The position numbers were made by a program, and so were the translations under genes. The notes under the pieces are model-generated. The model did no database searches and was not told the DNA's origin. It saw only the letters and a list, made by a program, of their open reading frames with translations. Shown here piece after piece: positions 45,510-55,500 of a stretch of DNA of 64,000 bases (position 1 is its first letter; the number at the start of each line of letters is the position of its first letter). Source of the DNA: an uncultured Chryseobacterium sp. (GTDB lineage Bacteria > Bacteroidota > Bacteroidia > Flavobacteriales > Weeksellaceae); the NCBI GenBank assembly GCA_913776245.1, contig CAJYLO010000016.1, forward strand, positions 1 to 64,000, read 5' to 3'.

Positions 45510-46412
45510 ATGCCAATTGAACAAAAATACAAGACTGCGCAATGGGAATGGATTGATGTGACTGCGCCAACGGATGAAGATCTCCGTTTTCTGCACGAGC
45601 GTTATCATATCAATTATCTTCTACTGGAAGATACGATAGACCCTAACCATCTTCCGAAGTTTGAAGAAGTGGGCGATGTGAAATTTTTCCTGGCAAGGGA
45701 ATCTACGGATCTTGAAAGAAGAACGCTGAACAACATCAGCGACATCAGCAGTAAGCTGGGGATTTTCCTGCTTCCTAAAGTCATCATCACCACACACCGG
45801 GCAAAAAGCAAAAGCATCCACGAGGTTTGTGAAGAATTCAAAAAAGAAAATCCGGACACCATATCCAGAGATCATCTGGCGCTGAGGCTGGCTCTGAAAG
45901 TTATCAAAACTTTTGATGATGAAAGCCGCAACCTGCTGGAAATTATGGACGCAATCGAAAATGAGATTTTTCTTAAAAACACGAACCAAAGCAACCAGAT
46001 AAGACGCCTTTATAAGCTGAAAAGAAAATCCGGACTGAATACAAGAATCCTGAATATCTCCGGAGAATGGATCTCAAAGTTCAAAACGCTGGATCTGGAA
46101 GAGGTAGAAGCGATGGATCTTCTGGACAAGCAAAAGGACGTGATTGCAGATTTTGACCACGTGAATGCGCAGACGGTGAACCTTATTTCTATGTTTTTGG
46201 CACTGTCTGACCAGAAAGCAAACCAGGTGATGAAACTTTTGGCTATCTATTCCGTTTATTTTCTTCCAATTACTTTTATTGCAGGCGTTTATGGAATGAA
46301 TTTCGATAATATGCCGGAACTGCATCATAAAAACGGCTATTATTTTACTTTGGGGTTAATGGTTCTGATTGTAGTAATTACATTTATCTACACACGCCGG
46401 AAAAAATGGTAA
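45510..46412 (+). CDS. CorA-type magnesium transporter
   Basis: 300 residues. Long cytoplasmic alpha/beta and helical domain followed by two C-terminal membrane helices (about 246-266 and 276-295). The pore motif YGMNFDNMPE lies between them; GMN is the CorA signature. A divalent cation channel for Mg2+ (or Co2+). Followed after 9 bases by the endonuclease/phosphatase-like gene. Confidence 0.92.
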   Translation: MPIEQKYKTAQWEWIDVTAPTDEDLRFLHERYHINYLLLEDTIDPNHLPKFEEVGDVKFFLARESTDLERRTLNNISDISSKLGIFLLPKVIITTHRAKSKSIHEVCEEFKKENPDTISRDHLALRLALKVIKTFDDESRNLLEIMDAIENEIFLKNTNQSNQIRRLYKLKRKSGLNTRILNISGEWISKFKTLDLEEVEAMDLLDKQKDVIADFDHVNAQTVNLISMFLALSDQKANQVMKLLAIYSVYFLPITFIAGVYGMNFDNMPELHHKNGYYFTLGLMVLIVVITFIYTRRKKW

Positions 46413-46421
46413 CAATCACGG

Positions 46422-47309
46422 ATGAATAAAGAATTATTTCTTTTTTATAATGTCGAGAATTTTTTTCCTCCTGATGACAACCAAAAATCTGCTCTTTACA
46501 ATTGGGACGATTATAAATATGAGCTTAAAGTAAGGAAAATCAATCATGTTTTTCGTTTTATAGAAAACGATCTGGTTCAGTTACCTGCAATTATCGGTTT
46601 AGCCGAAATTGGCGGCCAGCGGGTTTTGGATGACCTGACTAACGAAGATTCTCCTTTACATGATTATAAAATTGTGTATCAGAAATCTGATGATTCCCGC
46701 GGATTAAGTGTTGCCCTGCTACTAAATCCTGACAAGTGCATTTTGCAAAGTTTCAGCTTTTTGAAATTCCCAAAAGATGATGATTCAGAATTTGACAGCA
46801 GGGATATTTTGCAGGCTGAGATTCTGGTTAATAATCATAAATTTCAGGTATTTATATTGCATCTTCCTTCAAAAAGAAATAAGGATATTAAGGAAAGTCT
46901 GCGGAATCATATCCTGAAAAAACTGAGAACAAGAATTCTTGAGCTTCACAAGAAAGGTGAAAAAATAATAATTATGGGAGACTTCAATGAAAATCCCGAC
47001 CACGAGATGATAAAGGAATTATGCAAAGACAATGAAAATAACCTTGTAATTAAGAATCCTTTTGAAGCACTTTTTAATAGCAACGTATTTTCTACATTTC
47101 ACGGTAAAAAAGGAGTTTTGTTTGACCAAATTCTCATTTCTGAGATAGACAAAACCTCTCATAAAGCCCTAATTTACAATAACGCCAAACTTTGCAACAA
47201 AGACAGGAAAAACAGTCAATATCCTTTCCGAACTTATTCCGGATCAAGATATATCGGTGGTTACAGCGATCATTTTCCTGTGGCTCTCATTTTAGAATAT
47301 TCACAATAA
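46422..47309 (+). CDS. Endonuclease/exonuclease/phosphatase family protein
   Basis: 295 residues with no signal peptide. The fold's motifs are ELFLFYNVENFF near the N-terminus, GLAEIGGQRVLDDL, FILHLPSKR, IIMGDFNENPDHEM and GGYSDHFPVALIL (catalytic His pair). It could be a nuclease or a phosphoesterase. Probably co-transcribed with corA. Confidence 0.85.
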   Translation: MNKELFLFYNVENFFPPDDNQKSALYNWDDYKYELKVRKINHVFRFIENDLVQLPAIIGLAEIGGQRVLDDLTNEDSPLHDYKIVYQKSDDSRGLSVALLLNPDKCILQSFSFLKFPKDDDSEFDSRDILQAEILVNNHKFQVFILHLPSKRNKDIKESLRNHILKKLRTRILELHKKGEKIIIMGDFNENPDHEMIKELCKDNENNLVIKNPFEALFNSNVFSTFHGKKGVLFDQILISEIDKTSHKALIYNNAKLCNKDRKNSQYPFRTYSGSRYIGGYSDHFPVALILEYSQ

Positions 47310-47387
47310 TAAAATATTTTTTTTGCAACTGAGACAAAAAGGCACAGTATGTGATAGTATCTCATCAATCACACTAAAAAATATTAA

Positions 47388-47561
<174 letters not shown>

Positions 47562-47583
47562 GTTCCTTTTTCCACTGAAAAAA

Positions 47584-47618
47584 TAAAAACAGCTTGTAAA
47601 TATTTACAAGCTGTTTTT
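47584..47618. terminator. Perfect-palindrome terminator upstream of the CRISPR leader
   Basis: AAAAACAGCTTGTAAAT (47584-47600) is followed directly by its exact inverse (47601-47617) and a T run. It isolates the CRISPR leader region from the corA-side genes. Confidence 0.9.
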
Positions 47619-47692
47619 TAGTATTGATACAGAGATTAATTATTTTTTTGTTTGAAATACCGTTATTGAATGGAAAATTAAAAAGCAATATA

Positions 47693-47700
47693 TATATTTG
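47693..47700 (+). promoter_or_regulatory. -7 box in the CRISPR leader region
   Basis: TATATTTG matches the Bacteroidetes -7 consensus 122 bases before the first repeat. A TTG at 47666-47668 is 24 bases upstream, slightly far. It may drive the pre-crRNA or the small frame at 47704. Confidence 0.45.
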
Positions 47701-47703
47701 ATT

Positions 47704-47817
47704 ATGGGAAAATTTTTAAGCTATTTAGTGATTTTGTTTGCAGCATGCTTTTTATTGTACGCAATTTTTTGTTTTCTTTTTTTAGTAATTGCTTTCTTAA
47801 TTGGGTTGGGTAAATGA
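47704..47817 (+). CDS. Possible 37-residue hydrophobic peptide at the array edge
   Basis: Frame ATG to TGA ending 5 bases before the first CRISPR repeat. The product is almost entirely hydrophobic (one long or two short membrane helices, MGKF start, LIGLGK end). The -7 box ends 3 bases before the ATG, so any transcript would be leaderless or would begin after the ATG. It may be chance coding in the leader. Confidence 0.3.
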   Translation: MGKFLSYLVILFAACFLLYAIFCFLFLVIAFLIGLGK

Positions 47818-47822
47818 TATTC

Positions 47823-50800
47823 ATTGTGAATTGCTTTCAAAAATTATTATCTTCGTGATGAGTCACAGCTGAATATGATTTGAAAAAAAGATACTTCAAG
47901 TTGTGAATTGCTTTCAAAAATTATTATCTTCGTGATGAGTCACAGCTGGGCGGACATTTGATGTTTACCCCTTTGAGTTGTGAATTGCTTTCAAAAATTA
48001 TTATCTTCGTGATGAGTCACAGCAAAGACTTGGCAACAACTATTGGTATTACAGTTGTGAATTGCTTTCAAAAATTATTATCTTCGTGATGAGTCACAGC
48101 AAAGCAACAATAACTTTGGAGCTTATGCAAGTTGTGAATTGCTTTCAAAAATTATTATCTTCGTGATGAGTCACAGCTTTCACCTTAAGTGGGTATAGTT
48201 AGGCCGTGTTGTGAATTGCTTTCAAAAATTATTATCTTCGTGATGAGTCACAGCTTGCAGTGGCTTTTTGTCTGCAATAAAACAGTTGTGAATTGCTTTC
48301 AAAAATTATTATCTTCGTGATGAGTCACAGCAAAAGGGAAATATCAATGACACACCAGCAAGTTGTGAATTGCTTTCAAAAATTATTATCTTCGTGATGA
48401 GTCACAGCTTTCGGAAAATATTCAAAGCAATTAATTATGTTGTGAATTGCTTTCAAAAATTATTATCTTCGTGATGAGTCACAGCAAATGTTGATAAAAC
48501 AAACTTGCTATTGTCGTTGTGAATTGCTTTCAAAAATTATTATCTTCGTGATGAGTCACAGCGCTTGATACTGGAGGCACTACAATAATCAAGTTGTGAA
48601 TTGCTTTCAAAAATTATTATCTTCGTGATGAGTCACAGCTAATAAGATTCTGAAGCGTAGCCTTATTTGGTTGTGAATTGCTTTCAAAAATTATTATCTT
48701 CGTGATGAGTCACAGCTCCTATTAATGTGCCATACTGCATTGTTATGTTGTGAATTGCTTTCAAAAATTATTATCTTCGTGATGAGTCACAGCAACCTTG
48801 TGGGCGTGGCTTTGAGGTTTATAGTTGTGAATTGCTTTCAAAAATTATTATCTTCGTGATGAGTCACAGCAGCCTATGTATTTCCATTGTTAGGTAAATA
48901 GTTGTGAATTGCTTTCAAAAATTATTATCTTCGTGATGAGTCACAGCTTCTGCTTTTTCATTAATGCGATCTCGTTTGTTGTGAATTGCTTTCAAAAATT
49001 ATTATCTTCGTGATGAGTCACAGCTGATTTTGTAGATGGAATGAACGTGGTAAAGTTGTGAATTGCTTTCAAAAATTATTATCTTCGTGATGAGTCACAG
49101 CAATCACGTCTTCAACGATTAACATTCAAAAGTTGTGAATTGCTTTCAAAAATTATTATCTTCGTGATGAGTCACAGCCGGAGCTCTGTATAGGCTTGCA
49201 GATGCCGGGTTGTGAATTGCTTTCAAAAATTATTATCTTCGTGATGAGTCACAGCTTTAAACTAATTTTGTCGTTCTCAACTTTTGTTGTGAATTGCTTT
49301 CAAAAATTATTATCTTCGTGATGAGTCACAGCGATATCAATATACAGTTTTTTACGGATTATGTTGTGAATTGCTTTCAAAAATTATTATCTTCGTGATG
49401 AGTCACAGCATGCTTGAGTTTGTGCATTTTCAGAAACTCGTTGTGAATTGCTTTCAAAAATTATTATCTTCGTGATGAGTCACAGCCTCCATTGCTCCCA
49501 CCCTGCGATGTCCTTCGTTGTGAATTGCTTTCAAAAATTATTATCTTCGTGATGAGTCACAGCTATTCTTCCCGATACTTCTAAACTCCCAAAGTTGTGA
49601 ATTGCTTTCAAAAATTATTATCTTCGTGATGAGTCACAGCTATGCCATTGCCTACGCTCACAGCTTTCCAGTTGTGAATTGCTTTCAAAAATTATTATCT
49701 TCGTGATGAGTCACAGCCAACCTGTTTTGCAATCTCCCAGTTATACCGTTGTGAATTGCTTTCAAAAATTATTATCTTCGTGATGAGTCACAGCTCTGAG
49801 CCTATACGGTTAGCAGTATCAACAGTTGTGAATTGCTTTCAAAAATTATTATCTTCGTGATGAGTCACAGCAACAATTTCGTTAATATGTTCAAAGAATA
49901 CGTTGTGAATTGCTTTCAAAAATTATTATCTTCGTGATGAGTCACAGCTATGAGTTTGGTTTTAAAGATGGCCTTTTTGTTGTGAATTGCTTTCAAAAAT
50001 TATTATCTTCGTGATGAGTCACAGCGTAGCGAAAATGGTCCCTTTCTTCAATCCTGTTGTGAATTGCTTTCAAAAATTATTATCTTCGTGATGAGTCACA
50101 GCTCATCGCGGTAATCGCGGACATGAAAGTTAGTTGTGAATTGCTTTCAAAAATTATTATCTTCGTGATGAGTCACAGCTCAAGGCGTAAAAGGAACTTT
50201 AAAACTTACGTTGTGAATTGCTTTCAAAAATTATTATCTTCGTGATGAGTCACAGCTCGTAAAGTTCTCGCCCAATACCAAGATTAGTTGTGAATTGCTT
50301 TCAAAAATTATTATCTTCGTGATGAGTCACAGCTACTAACTTTAATCCTACTTTATGTTATCGGTTGTGAATTGCTTTCAAAAATTATTATCTTCGTGAT
50401 GAGTCACAGCCAGAGCGCAAAATTAAGAAAACAGATTAAAGTTGTGAATTGCTTTCAAAAATTATTATCTTCGTGATGAGTCACAGCTATGGATTTAGCA
50501 GGAAAAAAGACTGAACAGTTGTGAATTGCTTTCAAAAATTATTATCTTCGTGATGAGTCACAGCAATCTCTTTACGCTTAACTCTGAGCTGATAGTTGTG
50601 AATTGCTTTCAAAAATTATTATCTTCGTGATGAGTCACAGCTGGCGGTGAATCCGACACGCTTGGAATGCAGTTGTGAATTGCTTTCAAAAATTATTATC
50701 TTCGTGATGAGTCACAGCTTGAACTCAAAATTATAAGCATCTTCACAGTTGTGAATTGCTTTCAAAAATTATTATCTTCGTGATGAGTCACAGCAGAGCG

Positions 50801-51179
50801 GGATTTTTCCATTGACTGGGAAAGGTTGTGAATTGCTTTCAAAAATTATTATCTTCGTGATGAGTCACAGCTTTTTTTTGCTTTATCAAACATATCTTGT
50901 GGTTGTGAATTGCTTTCAAAAATTATTATCTTCGTGATGAGTCACAGCTTTCTACAAAAAATAACTGGAATTATGACCGTTGTGAATTGCTTTCAAAAAT
51001 TATTATCTTCGTGATGAGTCACAGCAAACGGGATGTAATTTTCCCAGCTATGATAGTTGTGAATTGCTTTCAAAAATTATTATCTTCGTGATGAGTCACA
51101 GCTTCTCTTTGGCATCGTACTCATCCCATCCGGTTGTGAATTGCTTTCAAAAATTATTATCTTCGTGATGAGTCACAGC
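47823..51179 (+). CRISPR. Type II-C CRISPR array, 44 repeats / 43 spacers
   Basis: 47-bp repeat beginning GTTGTGAATTGCTTTC and ending GTGATGAGTCACAGC, period 77. All spacers are 30 bases except number 38 (50719-50747), which is 29. All 44 repeats are identical apart from the first base of repeat 1 (A for G). Ends pair as GTTGTGA/TCACAGC. Repeat bases 1-16 are complementary to both tracrRNA anti-repeats, so the crRNA sense is rightward. Each repeat contains TTG (2-4), 21 bases, TATCTTCG (26-33), close to the phylum's promoter consensus. All spacers differ and I saw none matching the window by eye. Repeat 44 is followed after 4 bases by a perfect bidirectional terminator. Confidence 0.98.
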
Positions 51180-51183
51180 CTCA

Positions 51184-51220
51184 AAAAACAATCTTCTGAA
51201 AATCAGAAGATTGTTTTTAT
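51184..51220. terminator. Bidirectional terminator between array and cas2
   Basis: AAAAACAATCTTCTGA (51184-51199) pairs perfectly over an AAA loop with 51203-51218; A and T runs serve both directions. It begins 4 bases after the last repeat and 17 bases before the cas2 stop. Confidence 0.92.
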
Positions 51221-51236
51221 TTTTAGGATTTAAATT

Positions 51237-51620
<384 letters not shown>

Positions 51621-51623
51621 TTA

Positions 51624-52517
51624 TCATATAAGTTCAGGATAGGAAATCAGTCGTTTTTCTCCTGTATAGCATTTGTAAAGCGACGTAGCCGTAGTTTTCA
51701 CCGCAACCAGCAACGGTCTTGTTTTGTCATCAATACACACATCTTTGGTCGCAATCTGGAGAATATACGCCTTAAATTCTCTCGTCAGTTCTTCGGTATC
51801 CGGATGAATTTTCAGCCACTGCATCACGAGTAGATCAACAAACGGACGGTAAGGTTCCATTAAATCATCGGCAAGGCAATACGGATTGTATTTATTTTTA
51901 TGGAAAATGCCGAGAACAGGCAACAGTCCGGTTTCTACGATGGATCTTGACACAATGCTTCTGAGCACGGCATATCCAAAATTGAAAAACTGATTGGGTG
52001 AATCTCCGAAACGTTGTCTCAAAAAATCCAGACTGATCAGATATTTCCAGTAATGCTGCGCCGCAATCCCTTCCATATTCGTTATATCACCGGATTTTAC
52101 GTTTCTCTGATATTCAATCATCGGTTCGTAGTAATTCCCCAGTTTCATCAGGACGTTTTTCTGGTTTTCGATTTTACATTCCACCGTCTGCTTCCAGAGT
52201 TGTTTTTTAAGCGGTTCGCTGGCTTCCAGCTGATCTTTTACCCGATCGGAATGTTCGGTATGCCCGTACAGCGGAAGCATTATTCCGTGCGGTAAATGGT
52301 GGGCATCACAACTCACCACCACGACATTGTTTCCCATCATTTTCTGAATCAAATTATGAGAAATCGTAATTTGAAAGTGGTCTAACATCAATAACCCCAA
52401 ATCTTCCACAGGAACACTCCCCTTTTCCGTTTTGGATTCCGGACAGAGAATTTTCAATTGCTCGTCTTTGAGTTTAAGATATGCGGGATTGCCAATGTAG
52501 ATGGAGCGGGTGATCAT
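51624..52517 (-). CDS. cas1: CRISPR-associated endonuclease Cas1 (type II)
   Basis: 297 residues. Metal ligands Glu149 (ITNMEGIAAQHYW), His206 (LGIFHKNKYNP) and Asp217/218 (CLADDLMEPYRPFVD) are present. N-terminal beta domain ends VVVSCDAHHLPHGIMLPLYG. Integrates new spacers with Cas2. It overlaps the end of cas9 by 4 bases (ATGA), so the cas genes are translationally coupled. No csn2 or cas4 is present, which defines the locus as II-C. Confidence 0.97.
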   Translation of the reverse strand: MITRSIYIGNPAYLKLKDEQLKILCPESKTEKGSVPVEDLGLLMLDHFQITISHNLIQKMMGNNVVVVSCDAHHLPHGIMLPLYGHTEHSDRVKDQLEASEPLKKQLWKQTVECKIENQKNVLMKLGNYYEPMIEYQRNVKSGDITNMEGIAAQHYWKYLISLDFLRQRFGDSPNQFFNFGYAVLRSIVSRSIVETGLLPVLGIFHKNKYNPYCLADDLMEPYRPFVDLLVMQWLKIHPDTEELTREFKAYILQIATKDVCIDDKTRPLLVAVKTTATSLYKCYTGEKRLISYPELI

Positions 52518-55500
52518 AAATTAATATTCCAATTAATTTTACCGTCGAGAGAAATTTCAAAATCTTCTCCTTCAAAAAGAAAATTCCATTTATCCTTACC
52601 CATTTTTAGAAGTGGTGTTTCTCCTTCTATTTCAATTGTTGACGGGATTGCTTTGTATTTATCAAGTTCTTTTTTAATGTCATTCGTTTTTTCCAAACCA
52701 ATAATTTCAACAAGTCGAGAAAGTCTGTAGCTGTTTCCAATAGTATCGAATCTAAATTTACGATTCAAAAAGTCTTCACGGCGTTTTTTATTATCTTGAA
52801 TATTTATATCTTCAATAACATCCGGCAAGTTATACTCTTTTTCGAACTCTAATAACTTTTCATCTTTGATGAATGCAATTGATTTTTTAACTTCATCTTT
52901 TGATAGTGCATTTAAATGATAATTCAGCCAAATGCTTCCTTCCGAAAATTGACTTATAACAAATAATCTCTTTTGCTGGAAATCTATATTTAGTCTTTTT
53001 TCAAAATCACCATCTTCGTTTAGCACTATTAATTTTTGTCCAGTTTTAAGAAGTTGTTTTTTATCCCAATGATTAAACTCCGGATACTTTTCGGAAATAA
53101 AATTTTCAATGACAAAATTCCCATATTTCTTAAACTCTTTAGCAATTTCAAAAGATGAGATTGGAATCAATTCTCTTTTGATTGCACCATTATGAATTTT
53201 CTGCGCTAAAATAGAGTAAGGAACAGAGCCTGCTTCAGAATAAAATTTATTTTTATAATCATATTTTGAACGATAATTTATTCTTTCTTTCACTTCTCTA
53301 CCCGTACTGGTTTTTATTCGTACGTGACGAATTATATTTCCTTGAAAGTCTTCTATTTCAGCATTCTTTTTCTGATCCTTAACCAATTGCTGTATGTTAG
53401 GATCAATTATGGATTCAATAAGCTTGTCGGATTCTTTTACTTTGGAGATATTTTCTCTTTTAACAAATATAAATTCATCCTTTCCTTGCTTGTATTTCCA
53501 GTCATTATTTTCTCTTCGAGGTTGATTATCGGGATATCTTTCAACATCCCGAATCTTTCCCAAATAGGTTTGTGCATATAATGTACTTCTTACTGAATCC
53601 CCTTTTGCTTTTTTAATGATTTTATCTCCATTTTCATCATACAAAAATTCGCCATTTTTATTCTTTACATATTGAATTGCTCCTCTTTTTCTTACTGTTT
53701 TACTGGTTTGCTGAAGAATTTTATCTTTTTGATAATTGACAATCAGCGTTGTAGATTCTATTTCATTTATCAATGACTGAACATTGAAATAAGGAGGAAT
53801 CATTTTCTTTCTTATTTCATCAATTTTACGTTTGTCTTTGTTTTCTACTGCTGCATAATATTCTTTTAGAACTTCTTCCCTATAACTACTGTTGGTAGGA
53901 ATCATTGTGAGAACCGCCGCATCAATAGCGTGATGTGTATGTTTATTTCTACTTTTTATTTCATCCTGCTCTTGGAAGCCAAATATTTTCCTAAAATTTG
54001 CTGTCACACTACCCTTTTGTACCGCTACTTTTTTAAAGTAAAGCTTTAAATATTCTCTAGCATATTTACTAACCATCTGAGTATCTACCAACTGTCTTCT
54101 CGCCCAGCTGTCTTTTATTTCTTCGGCTTCAAAACGATTTAGTTTATCGTTCCAATATTCGAAATGCAGTTTATAGTAATGCTTATCTTGAATTCTTTTA
54201 TTTTTAGTATTTTCATCTTCTGCTCCTTTTGCACGTCTTCTGGTTTCATACTGAATTTTGTAATAATCCCTCAATTTTCTCCAACTATCAAGCCTTGGTG
54301 AAATGCTAGTTCCATTCGGAGTATCTTTAGAATAATTTTCACAATAAAAAGGAGTTTTTGCACCTTTAATATCTCGGTTGTATTTTGAAAATGCAACGGT
54401 TTGATTTGCCAATGTATTATCTGGTAAAATGCTTCTCGGAATAGTATGCTCAATATCAATTTCGTTTGAAAATAATTGTGAAATTGAAATCATTTTTCCA
54501 GTGTACATACATTGACCTTTTTGCTCAGTCCATAATTCATAACGTTTTACATCTTCTTTTTCTCTAAGGATATCTAGTCTGTTTTTATTTTGAATTTTAT
54601 TCTTGCTTTCGTCTTCAGTCTCTTCAAAAATCTGCTCTGTCCACAGTTCAAACAAAGGAATATTATCTTCTATTGTAATTGATCGGTTCTCTTCCTGGTT
54701 ATATTGTTCTAAAAATTTTCGGATTTTCTCACGATTATCCCTTCTTTCTTTTTGATATCTTTCTATGGCAGCTCTTACATTATTATCATTCAATTCCCTT
54801 GCGAGTTCGATAGTTACCTCTGTTTCTTGATCTATATCTCCATTAATAATTAATTGATTCAAAAGTTTTCTCACAATACTCATTGACTTATTGAACATTG
54901 GATTTTTGATACTATCAATAAACGGAATTGGTAGAATTTCGGTCACTGTATCTTTATATTTTGGAAGATATTTTTCTCCAGTTTTGAAATTTACTTCTAA
55001 GTTTTTATTGTATAAATTTTCTCTGTTGGAATGATGATAAAGCTCACCCTTGAGTGTGATATTTTTTTCTTTCAATAATGAATTGAAAATTTCTGTAAGC
55101 GTTTCTGCTTTTCGGTAAGCTCTCTTATTGTCAAAGAAATATTCCTGATATTCTAAGGCTACTTTTCTAATAATTTCATCTTTATCTTCATTACTAGCCC
55201 AAGTTTTATCTCCAAAATAATTTACACACGCAAATTTCACATTCTTAATATCGTCTTCGTCAAGTACATAAGAAAAATCTTTATAAGCAACTGCTTGATC
55301 TTCATTTCCATCAATCACAGCTCTTGTTTGCCCTTTGTGTTTATCAATCAAATTATTTGATATAGTAACAATCATTGTCTTCTCCTGATTAATCTTATTG
55401 CTTTCTTTCAGAATATCTAAAATTATTTGTTGAGATGATTGCCAATCAGTACCCATTGATTCAGGAATTTTAGCAAGTACAACAGCTTCATTGTATAGAT

